Assembly: GCA_965247735.1 (NCBI GenBank)
Contig: CBDFHN010000002.1
Location: forward strand, 1-64,000
Reading direction: 5' to 3'
Length of the DNA stretch: 64,000 bases
Origin: JAOXRU01 sp965247735
GTDB lineage: Bacteria > Bacteroidota > Bacteroidia > Flavobacteriales > Flavobacteriaceae
A model generated the notes under the pieces. That model saw only the letters and a program-made list of their open reading frames with translations, was not told the DNA's origin and made no database searches. How positions within the stretch are numbered: position 1 is the first letter of the stretch; every line of letters begins with the position of its first letter. Of the stretch, positions 44,601 through 53,707 are shown piece after piece. The position numbers were made by a program, and so were the translations under genes.

Positions 44601-44971
44601 CTGGAACTTATAAGATAGGATTAATAACAACAGAAGGTGATTGTTATAAAGAGCATTATAAAAATATTGTAGTGGAAGAACCCATAGGTTTGCCTAACCC
44701 TGGTGATGCCAAAAGCCCATTTATAGAAAAATTTGAGCTATCAATAAATCCAAATCAAGGGCAATTTAATGTCGCCATTAGATTGGAGAAAAATAGTCCA
44801 ATTGCATTACGCTTTTTTGATACTCAAGGACAATTGCTTCATGATATGAAATCTATTCCGAGTGCAAAATTATATGATTTACCCTTGGATTTAAATTTAT
44901 CAACTGGTACTTATTTAATAGTTTTGGAAACAGCTAAAGAGACCCAAGTAAAACGAATGATCATTTTTTAA
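41615..44971 (+). CDS. SprB-repeat surface protein with T9SS sorting domain
   Basis: An 1118-residue protein with signal peptide (residues 1-20, 'FFYGQ'). Its clearest repeats are SprB units near residues 720-880, 'CDSGANGEVKAMVTGGTAPYSYQW' then 'CFDGSDGSIELAISGGVSPYIFSW'; earlier, less regular units lie from about 260 and 360. A PKD-like stretch follows. The last 75 residues ('FELSINPNQGQFNVAIRL' to 'GTYLIVLETAKETQVKRMIIF') form a type A sorting domain, which directs the protein through the type IX secretion system to the cell surface. SprB units are found in gliding adhesins. In this operon it probably forms the surface part of the system. Confidence 0.92.
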   Translation: MMKKCVLVVFLLFSPFFYGQISFLGDSKYELLIEGYVSEDSDACGNIYGLREITATYQNGNVISIWSGRKYNESFTHTVIYSKNNPIVSLGIREINRYKTFFGCNGGPTTINTAVTNITTCYSRSNSNLGNQLQNVLIESRPVTSINTSAPPLYLSEKEILKLELPANIKDSDFNWVFKVGNNPEESIPSMFNNKPTLELLGEDFLTAADYGKTVSVWVKTDCYTKNAYSGSSSNNTSNLVRFTYLKDAPHIVSVEKENISCFDEKDGSVKINFARSLERGEKLSILIVDLDDQIDVQGGIPVYNTIESVPNLQSLGIDNSFTFNSIIDKGLPKGNFRVELFGKYFTSTLYIGGVNHKKNFTIDKPTPVEFNTTQVNTWCNGGSDGEIHITAEGGVPETVTSAFYRYKIIDTNPAINGDLSQDWTSFSGATEHTIIGLPKDTYKILVQDSNDCIAKEIRRDSGGQVIGLGPIIEKEVIITEPDDPVAVSFPYHKEPTAFGFSDGRIRAQVTGGTTLPDGSYNYIWTHENGTTWTTFTTITNAEGWFLTLENAISGTYKLTITDASYAAATTKAGCTIVEAEFTLDEPKALEVTLEVYQEISCNQSNLYGDELDIAPLDGQRDESQDGALIAIVSGGVQFSSGLPYRYTWKKRLSNGTWETLTNKTTSIANELSDGNYAFNVEDANGVIIGTYVNNILVAANDVEFYLYEPTKLELTMESKPVTCDSGANGEVKAMVTGGTAPYSYQWSNGVSGSSNELTAIPFGNYTVYVTDSKGCQVRGSIKVDQPTSLTIDSTVINPTCFDGSDGSIELAISGGVSPYIFSWSTGAITQNVSTLSAGDYSVSITDAQGCISVKDITLTNPEQFVIDLGEDRTLCNEQSHYLDATIDDLNATYLWSSDTSFSATSPKLTITEPGTYTVTATSILGCVVTDTITITTTNTVIDAEFLLPSQAYLNEDVMLFNISKPLGETSTWVIPEEVTILNQEGTTISLQFSKTGTYKIGLITTEGDCYKEHYKNIVVEEPIGLPNPGDAKSPFIEKFELSINPNQGQFNVAIRLEKNSPIALRFFDTQGQLLHDMKSIPSAKLYDLPLDLNLSTGTYLIVLETAKETQVKRMIIF

Positions 44972-46356
44972 TGAGAAAAAGAATAATTACATATCAAAAG
45001 TTTATAATTGCAACCATGATTTTTATGGGACTTGCTGTTATTTGTAATGCCTGTTATAAAGAAACAGCCGTTCCTGTTAAAGCAAGTTTTAGTACAGTTT
45101 TTGTAAATTCTGACGAATCTGTTCCGGTACAACTCGCAATTGGTAATCAAAGTACTGGTGCAGATACTTTTGAATGGACATTTGAAGGAGCAGAACCTTC
45201 AAGTGCTACAGATGAAAACCCAGGGACTATTGTATATACTACTGCTGGTACTTATAGTATTAAGCTAAAAGTTTCAAATGTAGATGGAAGTGAAGATGTT
45301 ATGGAACAAAGTATTACTGTAGTAGATGGAATTACTATTGATTTTTCTACAACAGTTATTGAAAGTGATTTTCCACCAGTAGAAATTATGTTAACAAATA
45401 ATACTTCTGGCGAAGGCTTAACATATGAATGGATCTTTGAAGGAGGTATACCAGCCAATGCAGTAACACAGCATCCACCAAATGTGATTTTTGAATCTCC
45501 TGGAGAACATTTAATTACATTAAAAGTAACTAATGGATTTGAAACGTTTAGTGATAACAAAACAATTACTGTGGTAGCTGATATTGCTGTTTCTTTTGAT
45601 TGGGAAGTTGACTTTTTTGATGATGATTATCAAGCTCCTGTTACAATTACACTAATTAATAATTCTAGTAGTGCTACAGCATATAACTGGACATTTCAAG
45701 GAGGTACACCATTAAATTCATCAGAAGTGAGTCCCAAAGTAACATTTAACAGTCCAGGAACGTATACGATAAGCTTAGAAGGAACTAATGGCAAACATAC
45801 AGCTGAAGAAATAAAAGAGATTACAGTAGTATCCAATACCAATTTAAAAGTGTTTACAGATGTATCGTTAGGTATCAATAGTGCACACCATAACAATAGT
45901 AAAGGCGCTTTTTTCTCAACAACATTAAGAGAAGTGTTTAGCGAAAATCAAGTATCAGATGCTAATGGTGAAGCTATAGATATTATGTTTTTAGGATTGA
46001 ATAGTAGTTTTGGAGTTAATAAATTTGTATCTCCCGATGAAGCTGAAATAAATGGATTTACTAGCATAACAAATGCTTCACATACCAAGTTTATCAATTC
46101 TCAAGAATTGTGTGCTTGTGGTGTTAATTTTACAACAACACAATTTGACGCAATGGTTGATGATGCTGATTTTCAAGGATTAACAATCACAGAAACAGCA
46201 GGAGGGTTACAAGATTTTGATAATAATTTACCTAGAGTTGTACTCTTTGAAACCGCAAATGGTCGCAAGGGAGCAATCAAAATTAAAGGTTTTGTAAATG
46301 ATGGAAGTAGTTCTTATATAATATGTGATATTAAAGTTCAAAAATTACCCAATTAA
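44971..46356 (+). CDS. PKD-domain lipoprotein
   Basis: A 461-residue protein with a hydrophobic start and a lipobox-like 'VICNAC' (Cys at about 27). Three PKD domains follow, each with the hallmark 'TFEWTFEGAEPSSATDENPG', 'TYEWIFEGGIPANAV' or 'AYNWTFQGGTPLNSSE', ending in 'GTYSIKLKVSN'-type strands. The C-terminal 150 residues are a different beta-domain. Its ATG overlaps the preceding stop (TAATG), indicating coupling. PKD units give rigid spacing on cell surfaces. Confidence 0.88.
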   Translation: MRKRIITYQKFIIATMIFMGLAVICNACYKETAVPVKASFSTVFVNSDESVPVQLAIGNQSTGADTFEWTFEGAEPSSATDENPGTIVYTTAGTYSIKLKVSNVDGSEDVMEQSITVVDGITIDFSTTVIESDFPPVEIMLTNNTSGEGLTYEWIFEGGIPANAVTQHPPNVIFESPGEHLITLKVTNGFETFSDNKTITVVADIAVSFDWEVDFFDDDYQAPVTITLINNSSSATAYNWTFQGGTPLNSSEVSPKVTFNSPGTYTISLEGTNGKHTAEEIKEITVVSNTNLKVFTDVSLGINSAHHNNSKGAFFSTTLREVFSENQVSDANGEAIDIMFLGLNSSFGVNKFVSPDEAEINGFTSITNASHTKFINSQELCACGVNFTTTQFDAMVDDADFQGLTITETAGGLQDFDNNLPRVVLFETANGRKGAIKIKGFVNDGSSSYIICDIKVQKLPN

Positions 46357-46359
46357 CTA

Positions 46360-49300
46360 ATGGAGAAAAAAATAAAAATACTGTTTATTGCAATGCTGAG
46401 TTGCCTGTTTATTTCAAACATACAAGCTCAACTATTCCCTGTACAAGTTAATCAAAGTATAATACCTCCTTACAGTACAAAACTAAACAGCTATGCCACA
46501 GCAACTGACGTTAAACTTAGGTTGTATTTAACCCTTACAGATATTAATATCAATAATCGTCAAGTACGTTTAAAATTAAAAATTAAGGGTAATGGATTAG
46601 ATGTACAGTCTACTGAGTTTGTAACAGGCGCTCCTCAGATTTTTTTAAATGGAGGAACTCAGCAGCAATTTACCAATGTAGATTTAGCAGCATATTTCGA
46701 GCTTCAAAATTTAGTGGGAATTAATACTGCACAATACAACCGTCCTTTACCAGATGGAGTGTACAGCTTTTGCTGGGAAGTCTATGACCTATTTACCAAT
46801 CAACTTATTTCTAATTCAGCTTTAGGCTGTAGTACAGTTTATTTGTTACTAAATGATCCTCCTATTCTTAATATACCACAACGAGGAGAACAGATTACGC
46901 AACAAGCAATAAACAATATTATTTTTCAATGGACACCTCGTCATGCAAATGCGACCAATGTTTCTTATGAATTTGAATTACGAGAACTTTGGGATAGACA
47001 GATAGATCCACAAGCGGGCTTTTTATCTTCTCCTAATTACTATACAGCAACCACCAGAGCAACTACCTTATTGTACAATAGTGGTAAACCAGAGCTATTT
47101 CCAGATAAAATATATGCTTGGTGTGTACGTGCTATTTCAAGTTCAGGAATTAGTGAAAATGCAGTGTTTAAAAACAATGGATTTAGCGAAATTTATTATT
47201 TTACATTGAATAACAATTGTAGTCCTCCATTATTTCCATTAAGTGAGGCTGTAAGTACACAACGTGTAAAAATAACATGGCAAACAAACCCCGATCATAA
47301 TAAATATCATGTACAATACAAACGTTCAGATATTTCAGATGCAGAATGGTTTGAGGTGTTTACGCACAATACCATGGTGCAAATTTCTAACCTTAAACCT
47401 GGTGCTACCTATGATTTTAGAGTTGGAGGCACTTGTAATGATCTAACAGATTTAGAGCCATCATATGTGTACAGCAGTACTAACCAGTTTTCGATGCCTA
47501 CATCAGAAGAAACGGTAAGCTATAACTGTGGTATTGTACCCGAAATTGAAATATCCAATACTACGCCATTAGCTAATATTGGTGTTAACGAAACCTTTAC
47601 CGCTGGTGATTTTCCTGTTACGGTAAAGTGGATAGAAAGCGGTAATGGTGTTTTTAGTGGAAAAGGCTACATCGTAGTTCCTTATTTGGCAGATACAAAA
47701 CTGGCTGTTGAATTTAAGAATATAAAAATTAATACGGATTACCAACTTTTTGATGGGATTATAAAAACAAGTTATGATAAAACTTGGGGGAGTGTTTCTA
47801 GTACTGGAGGTTTAACTAGCGGTGGAGCTGGAGTCAGTAAAAATACAGTATTTAAGTTTCCAATTGAAGAAATTAAAATTGGTCCAAATGGTGGAGTTCT
47901 TGTTGTAGGTAAAGGCGGAGCACCAGTTGTAGAATTGCCAGCAGGCGAAGATTATACAATTACAGATAGTGGAGACCCTAGTACCGACCCTCCAACACCT
48001 CCAAAATCATGGGCTGTAGATGAAGAAGGGAATATTACTCCGCTGGGAGATACCGCAGAAGGAGGTAGTTCTACAGCGGCTAATACTAATGGTGTAAATT
48101 CTAATGGGGAAGCCAATGCTATTACTGCTAAAGATATAACTGTTACTTTTACTAAGGCTTCAAATAATAGGTATGGTTTTGATGCTTATAACTCTAGTCA
48201 AAAGCATACAAAAAACTTGTATAAAACATTGGGGGATGATTATTACATGCCTTATAAAGCTGTTGCAAAAGGTCGGGATGATTTTATTATTGCCAATTTT
48301 GATATTACTAATGATAGTATCAAACCGCACCATATCATCTTTAAAACCAAAGAAGGAGTTAGTTTAGTAAAAACGGATAGCACAAAAACTAGTTATACCT
48401 TAAAGTTAAGGGGTACTTTTGATGATGCAGATATAGAAACGCATGCCGTTATAGAACAAGATGGAAAATATCAAATTGCAGGAGCATTTATCCAGTATCA
48501 AATAGCTCCAAAAACTGTAGATGTGGTATTGGTTAATAGTATAGGTGTTGATAAAGAAAATATCACTTCTCGACTCAATACCATATATAAACAAGCAAAT
48601 GTTAGTATTAATCTAATCGAGATTAACAATTTTGACATTAATAAATATGTTACAGGAAATACTATAGCGAGTGGAGAAAGTGGTTTTTTAGCGAATTATA
48701 CTTCTCAACAACAGGATATTAATACTGCATTAAAATCTAGAAACGATTATAACCAGAATGCCTATTATCTAATATTGACTAATAAAAAGCCAAGTACAGC
48801 TAATGAGAAAGGACTGATGCCAATTGGCAGACAGTTTGGATATATTTATGATGGAAGTGCTTTAACAGTAGCACATGAATTAGGACATGGTGCTTTTCAA
48901 TTGAAACACCCTTTTTCTAAGAACAGTTATTCTTATACCAAAAATAGTACAGATTGGTTGCTTGATTATGGAAATGGGGAGCAATTACCATACGACCATT
49001 GGAAAGCTATTCATAACCCTAAAATCCGTCTTGGAATTTTTGATAGTGATGATGAAGGAGAGAGTAACAGTCTAGGAAATGCCAAAAAATTAAATGAACA
49101 CATCATTGCAAAAATGAAGGAATTAGGTAATAACCTTAAATCTGACATTATACTTGTTGTTCATTGTGAGGATTGCTCTAAGTCGGAATCTATTTCTTCT
49201 ACATCTAATCCAAAATTTGAACCAATATCTTTAGATGGACAGTTTCCTGTAGTTCCGTTTAAAAATAAAAATTTAGCTCTTGAAAATGCAGAACGTGTTA

Positions 49301-51849
49301 TCTATGATAATGGTATTACCTGCATGAATTTATATTACAGCAACAAAAATGCGCAACCTAAAGATGAAATCAAAATCAAAAAATTATTTGATTCTAACAG
49401 TTATGATGCAAGAACTGGTATATGGGTTTACGATGATGAAGCATATGAATATGATTGTAGCGATCTAGAAAGACCTTGGGGTAGCGATGTATGTCAATCT
49501 TCAATGATTAACCAGACGTATATAAGCAAGTTATTCGACCTTATAAAGAAGTGTGAGCCTCCATTTAAAGACATTCTTGTAGATAGAATAAAGAAAAGTA
49601 AACTAAAATATAATTTTTATGATAAAGGAATGGAAAGCTGGGTTAATGGAGACGATCCAATTCCAATGGTTTTTGATTATACAGGTAATAATTTAGTAGT
49701 AAAAGCAGAAGATTTTACAGAGAAAATTGAAGAGTTTCTAGCAAAAATTGCATTGCCATCTTGCAATGAAGCTATATATTTTGCAATTACAGATGAATCA
49801 ACTACACAAGCAGACTTGAATGTTTTTTATCAAAAAGGTCAAAATATTGATACTTCATTAATAGAAGGTGAATTGCATATAACACGTGTAGAAATACAGT
49901 TTGATGCATTTGGGGAAGTAACAGTTAAAGAAAACACTGACATTGCAGAACTAATAGAAAGAGCTAATACATTTGAAAAAAGATATATCTCTATTTTTCG
50001 AAAAAGCAATATTATACTTAATAACACTAAAGAAGACGTTGCAAAAAGATATGCAACTAACTTTATGAGCTCTTTTGATAAAGATGGTCTTAAGGAGAAT
50101 ATTTCTGACAGTTCTTTTTCACATATTTTTGATAATGTTTTTAGTGTTGAGACTACAAATAATATAGTTAAAACATATCTACGAAGCGGTTATACTGATA
50201 ATGCAAGAATAGATATAACAATAGATACAAATGTAAATGGTGAAGTTGATATTATTTATTTAATAAATCAAATTGTTAAGCATAAAAGTAAAACGGAAGC
50301 ACAAATATTATATGATGAAATATTTCCTGTTGATGGTTTTAATGAAGGGTATCTTCGTCAATTTGTAGATCAATTTTCTGGTGTAGATGTTTTTGTAGCA
50401 GATGGCAATTATGAACATTTATCAAAAGCCATTCGCGATTTATGGATTAAGGTAAATCCTGAATATGAGGCAAATGAAAATTTAATTTCTAAATTACAAG
50501 AAAGTAATAAAGTATTTCCAATAGGAGTACATGGAGCTTTTGCAAGTGACCAAGGCACATGTACTCCACATTTTGTTTCACCAGATTTTGGTGATTATTC
50601 TATAAAAGTAAGCCTTCCTAAAGGTGTTCCTATTTCTAAAATAATTAACACTAACAGATCTACATCTATACACACATATTGTGATACTAAAGTTTATAAT
50701 GTAACAGTTGCTAATTATGCAGAACCAGTAGCTTTGCGTGTAACCTCACCAATCAAAGTAGGAGGTAAAGAGCAATCAAAAGGCAAGACAATTATTGTGC
50801 CTGCTTTTATGTTGTTTCAAATAAAAGATGAGCAATTAAACAAGCGTATTGCTACCTATATAGAAGTTGGTGCAGATGTAGCTTTAACTTTTACTGGTGT
50901 TGGAAATCTAACAAAAATAAAACATCTATCTAAGGTAACTAAAATAAAAAACTTGATAGCTATTTATGAAGTAGCTAGCGCAACTACAGATATTGCTGCA
51001 AGAATAAGTACAGATGTTTTAACTAGAGATAACAAAATATCTTTACAACAAGCAGAAAAAATAAAATCGGTTACGGGTACCTTAGCAGCTTTATCAGGTG
51101 TTGCAGAATTAGGTGTTAATGGGCGAAAACTATTTTTGAATTTTATTGAAAAGAGTGAAGATTATGCAACTGCTACAAAAGATTTCAAGAAAGCTAGAGA
51201 AAATTTAGATCAAAACCAGGAGTTGTATAATGATTTAAGTAAATTGTTTAATGTTGCTGAAGACTTGGCTGATGCGGTGGATGAGTTTGTTGAAGGTGTT
51301 GTAAATGGAGTTAGACGATATAATGTTGCAGGAGAAATAGCTGATGGTGTTACCACAATTACAAGGCAATTAAGTAATAACGGTAATACAATTACTTTAA
51401 AATGGGTTGTTGATGGCAATGGAGTAATTACTTTTGGAAATAGAAGTAATCTAGCTACGATTTTGGGGACAATTGATGATGAGGCTCATCACATATTAAC
51501 TTGGACAAAATCAGGAAGTCATTCAGTAGTTCAAGCTGCGGCAAAAGATGGGTTTCATTTAAATACATTTGAAAATGGTATAGGATTATCTAAATATCGT
51601 AAGTCTTTAGGAGAGGGAATGCATGGAAATCATCCAGCATATGATGATTATGTAGTACATAAATTAAGTGAATTTAAAAGAGACTTTCCTAATTTCACTC
51701 CCGAGTCTGCAAATCAACACATTCAAAATAATATTATTCCCCATATGGAAGATTTAATAGAAGATGCCTCAAATTCAGTACATAATTTGAATGAATATTT
51801 TAAACAAGTTGTAAATCCTTCTCTAGGAACACCTCTTTTAACTCAATAA
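46360..51849 (+). CDS. TANFOR-type polymorphic toxin with HELGH motif and C-terminal AHH nuclease
   Basis: An 1829-residue protein with a signal peptide (residues 1-24, 'SNIQAQ'). The N-terminal domain, about 25-190 ('LFPVQVNQSIIPPYSTKLNSY', 'PLPDGVYSFCWEVYD'), is the type seen in large TANFOR proteins of Bacteroidota. FN3-like units follow (about 195-375, including 'KITWQTNPDHNKYHVQY'). A metallopeptidase motif 'HELGHGAFQLKH' is near residue 837. A long variable region follows, then a hydrophobic helix pair ('ADVALTFTGVG', about 1510-1550). The tip (about 1705-1810) is an AHH nuclease: 'DEAHHILTW', 'GFHLNTFENGIGLSK' and 'HGNHPAYDDYV'. AHH is a His-based DNase/RNase fold of bacterial competition toxins. 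I infer export, self-cleavage near HELGH, then nucleic-acid attack. It is three bases after the PKD gene and six before its likely immunity gene. Confidence 0.9.
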   Translation: MEKKIKILFIAMLSCLFISNIQAQLFPVQVNQSIIPPYSTKLNSYATATDVKLRLYLTLTDININNRQVRLKLKIKGNGLDVQSTEFVTGAPQIFLNGGTQQQFTNVDLAAYFELQNLVGINTAQYNRPLPDGVYSFCWEVYDLFTNQLISNSALGCSTVYLLLNDPPILNIPQRGEQITQQAINNIIFQWTPRHANATNVSYEFELRELWDRQIDPQAGFLSSPNYYTATTRATTLLYNSGKPELFPDKIYAWCVRAISSSGISENAVFKNNGFSEIYYFTLNNNCSPPLFPLSEAVSTQRVKITWQTNPDHNKYHVQYKRSDISDAEWFEVFTHNTMVQISNLKPGATYDFRVGGTCNDLTDLEPSYVYSSTNQFSMPTSEETVSYNCGIVPEIEISNTTPLANIGVNETFTAGDFPVTVKWIESGNGVFSGKGYIVVPYLADTKLAVEFKNIKINTDYQLFDGIIKTSYDKTWGSVSSTGGLTSGGAGVSKNTVFKFPIEEIKIGPNGGVLVVGKGGAPVVELPAGEDYTITDSGDPSTDPPTPPKSWAVDEEGNITPLGDTAEGGSSTAANTNGVNSNGEANAITAKDITVTFTKASNNRYGFDAYNSSQKHTKNLYKTLGDDYYMPYKAVAKGRDDFIIANFDITNDSIKPHHIIFKTKEGVSLVKTDSTKTSYTLKLRGTFDDADIETHAVIEQDGKYQIAGAFIQYQIAPKTVDVVLVNSIGVDKENITSRLNTIYKQANVSINLIEINNFDINKYVTGNTIASGESGFLANYTSQQQDINTALKSRNDYNQNAYYLILTNKKPSTANEKGLMPIGRQFGYIYDGSALTVAHELGHGAFQLKHPFSKNSYSYTKNSTDWLLDYGNGEQLPYDHWKAIHNPKIRLGIFDSDDEGESNSLGNAKKLNEHIIAKMKELGNNLKSDIILVVHCEDCSKSESISSTSNPKFEPISLDGQFPVVPFKNKNLALENAERVIYDNGITCMNLYYSNKNAQPKDEIKIKKLFDSNSYDARTGIWVYDDEAYEYDCSDLERPWGSDVCQSSMINQTYISKLFDLIKKCEPPFKDILVDRIKKSKLKYNFYDKGMESWVNGDDPIPMVFDYTGNNLVVKAEDFTEKIEEFLAKIALPSCNEAIYFAITDESTTQADLNVFYQKGQNIDTSLIEGELHITRVEIQFDAFGEVTVKENTDIAELIERANTFEKRYISIFRKSNIILNNTKEDVAKRYATNFMSSFDKDGLKENISDSSFSHIFDNVFSVETTNNIVKTYLRSGYTDNARIDITIDTNVNGEVDIIYLINQIVKHKSKTEAQILYDEIFPVDGFNEGYLRQFVDQFSGVDVFVADGNYEHLSKAIRDLWIKVNPEYEANENLISKLQESNKVFPIGVHGAFASDQGTCTPHFVSPDFGDYSIKVSLPKGVPISKIINTNRSTSIHTYCDTKVYNVTVANYAEPVALRVTSPIKVGGKEQSKGKTIIVPAFMLFQIKDEQLNKRIATYIEVGADVALTFTGVGNLTKIKHLSKVTKIKNLIAIYEVASATTDIAARISTDVLTRDNKISLQQAEKIKSVTGTLAALSGVAELGVNGRKLFLNFIEKSEDYATATKDFKKARENLDQNQELYNDLSKLFNVAEDLADAVDEFVEGVVNGVRRYNVAGEIADGVTTITRQLSNNGNTITLKWVVDGNGVITFGNRSNLATILGTIDDEAHHILTWTKSGSHSVVQAAAKDGFHLNTFENGIGLSKYRKSLGEGMHGNHPAYDDYVVHKLSEFKRDFPNFTPESANQHIQNNIIPHMEDLIEDASNSVHNLNEYFKQVVNPSLGTPLLTQ

Positions 51850-51854
51850 ATTGT

Positions 51855-52523
51855 ATGAAATTATATAGTATTCAAAGAACTAATGATATTTCTGTAATAG
51901 GGTTCTATCCTCAAACAGAGAGAACAAAGCAAAAAGGTTATCATGTAGATGATTATAATTCTGAACGAAATATAAATCCCGATTCATTTCCTGATTTTAC
52001 ACCTAAATATGGACTTGACTTAAATATTAAAAGTAATGAAACTGATGTAATTGATAGTGGGAATTTAGGTTTTGGTTTAGTTGTAAGTGAAAAATTTAAA
52101 AAAATATTAGAAGAATTTAAATTGCCTCCGAGTAAGTTTTATGCAATTGATGTTTATAATTCAAAGACTAAATATTATTGGTTTCATTATATAACCAATA
52201 TAACTGAATATATAAATTACCCTAATTCTGAAATTGAATTATATAAAAATCGCCCTCCTTTTATTGTTGAACAATTAGCTAGTTATGATTCATTTACTGA
52301 ATTAATGACCTCTAAAAAAAGTTTACCATATAATTTAGGAATGCGTTATAAATCAATCCACTTAAAAAGTACTTTTCCTAAATATGATTGGTTCGAAATA
52401 ACAGGGGCTCAATATTTCACTTTGCTTTCAGTTGAATTAAAAGAAAGATTAGTTGTAGAGAATATTACAGGGCTAGAGTATATAGAGTATTCTAAGGTTA
52501 ATATTACCCCAACTGTCATTTAA
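51855..52523 (+). CDS. Probable immunity protein for the AHH toxin (Imm11-like)
   Basis: A 222-residue cytoplasmic protein without signal peptide, beginning six bases after the toxin stop. The central 'LGFGLVVSEKFKKILEEFKLPPSKFYAI' followed by 'YYWFHYI' resembles the Imm11 (DUF1629) immunity family, which is known to pair with AHH toxins. The immediately downstream position is where immunity genes lie. Family assignment is by motif memory, not a search. Confidence 0.65.
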   Translation: MKLYSIQRTNDISVIGFYPQTERTKQKGYHVDDYNSERNINPDSFPDFTPKYGLDLNIKSNETDVIDSGNLGFGLVVSEKFKKILEEFKLPPSKFYAIDVYNSKTKYYWFHYITNITEYINYPNSEIELYKNRPPFIVEQLASYDSFTELMTSKKSLPYNLGMRYKSIHLKSTFPKYDWFEITGAQYFTLLSVELKERLVVENITGLEYIEYSKVNITPTVI

Positions 52524-52547
52524 TATTAGATTTAAGCAAGGAAACAA

Positions 52548-52721
52548 ATGATTTTAAAACAATTCAAATATCTTCTTTTCTTTCTAGTAACATTTTTGTT
52601 TGGAGTACAAACTACTTATGCCAAAACAGAACTAGTTTTACCACAAAATCAAGTTTCTTTTTCAATTGAAAAAACACAAAGTTTTAAAAGCTTAGAAAAA
52701 GAAGTACAACCAAATACATGA
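52548..52721 (+). CDS. Short exported peptide or truncated leader of another gene
   Basis: A 57-residue frame with a good signal peptide ('MILKQFKYLLFFLVTFLFGV', cleaved after 'TYA'), then only about 33 mature residues with 'LVLPQNQVSFSIEKTQ', ending at a TGA. It looks like the first part of a larger exported protein whose remainder has been lost, as happens when toxin cassettes are exchanged. A genuine small exported peptide is also possible. Confidence 0.45.
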   Translation: MILKQFKYLLFFLVTFLFGVQTTYAKTELVLPQNQVSFSIEKTQSFKSLEKEVQPNT

Positions 52722-52770
52722 GTTAACAGATACTTATCCTAACCCATGGTAATCATGACAAAATATTATT

Positions 52771-53526
52771 ATGAAAGAACAAATAGAGATATTAAAAAAT
52801 ACAATTTTACAAGAGTTTGAAAATAAAAATTGGCTTATATGCAAATGTGAGTTTTCTATAAATAGAAGTTCAGTAGATATAGATAAAGCAGGCATGGTTA
52901 TGACACGTTTAGTCACTTTAGACTTTAAAAATAAATTACATATTGAGGATAAAAGAATACTAATGAAATCTAAAAAATTAAAAAATGAATTAATAGAAAA
53001 ATATGAAACCTCAATCAGTGATATTGAAACCCGATTTAATAATTTTGAAATAGAGATATTTCTAGATGGCAATTATAAAGAACGATATTGGTGGGACAAT
53101 GCAAAGGAATACGATGCTAAGTTAACTAGAGCCAAATACTTCTATCATTATATTAATGAAATATTTATAGAGCGTATTTTTGATTATGAATATGAACATA
53201 ACCTTTTGCCTACTAGATTAGATGATGATGGTGAATTAGAATATTTAAGCTCTTGGGATGAAGGGATTTTTACGTTTATAATTATTGCTAGAACGGTTGA
53301 AATTAAAATTGAACTAGTTAAAGACGGTAAAATAAGATTATTTGATAGCTCTTATTTTGTAGGACTTCAAGAAATAATTTTAGAACATTATACACTGACT
53401 AACGAAGAATTGAAAGAATGGCTACCATGGAACAAATTGGTGATTAAATCTCCACATAAAGAGATCACATCTGATATGGTAGAAGATCATGTAAGCTACA
53501 GTATAGGAAATGATGATGTTGCTTAA
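52771..53526 (+). CDS. Cytoplasmic protein in toxin-immunity array, unknown
   Basis: A 251-residue acidic, soluble protein ('YKERYWWDNAKEYDAKLTRAK' and 'LLPTRLDDDGELEYLSSWDEG' are the most distinctive parts). No signal peptide and no family recognised. Position between likely immunity genes, single-gene size and acidic character suggest an orphan immunity protein kept after its toxin tip was lost, but this is only context. Confidence 0.75.
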   Translation: MKEQIEILKNTILQEFENKNWLICKCEFSINRSSVDIDKAGMVMTRLVTLDFKNKLHIEDKRILMKSKKLKNELIEKYETSISDIETRFNNFEIEIFLDGNYKERYWWDNAKEYDAKLTRAKYFYHYINEIFIERIFDYEYEHNLLPTRLDDDGELEYLSSWDEGIFTFIIIARTVEIKIELVKDGKIRLFDSSYFVGLQEIILEHYTLTNEELKEWLPWNKLVIKSPHKEITSDMVEDHVSYSIGNDDVA

Positions 53527-53537
53527 GGATAAAATCT

Positions 53538-53600
53538 ATATAGAAGAGTAAAATAAATTAAAGATGGGAGACCAAATGATGACGGAGGGCATATTTATAG
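53538..53600 (+). pseudogene. Scrap of a DNA/RNA non-specific endonuclease toxin tip
   Basis: In the frame starting around 53538 the translation runs 'NLYRRVK', a stop, then 'IKDGRPNDDGGHIYRKN' and a second stop. Lys-Asp-Gly-Arg-Pro-Asn-Asp-Asp-Gly-Gly-His is a strong hallmark of DNA/RNA non-specific endonuclease toxin tips. Only about 25 codons survive. This is a recombination scar of a former, different toxin cassette. Confidence 0.6.
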
Positions 53601-53707
53601 AAAAAATTAAACAATTGTTTGGTGAAGATATTATCGATGTTGAAGATTTTTTAGATATAATAGATGATATAAATAACCCTATTTATAATTTTATAAAATC
53701 GAACTAA
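53564..53707 (+). CDS. Small acidic ORF coupled to the next gene
   Basis: A 47-codon frame ('MGDQMMTEGIFIEKIKQLFG' then acidic 'DVEDFLDIIDDINNP') in a different frame from the toxin scrap it overlaps. Its TAA overlaps the next gene's ATG (TAATG), which supports translation. It could itself be the shifted end of the former toxin. Confidence 0.4.
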   Translation: MGDQMMTEGIFIEKIKQLFGEDIIDVEDFLDIIDDINNPIYNFIKSN

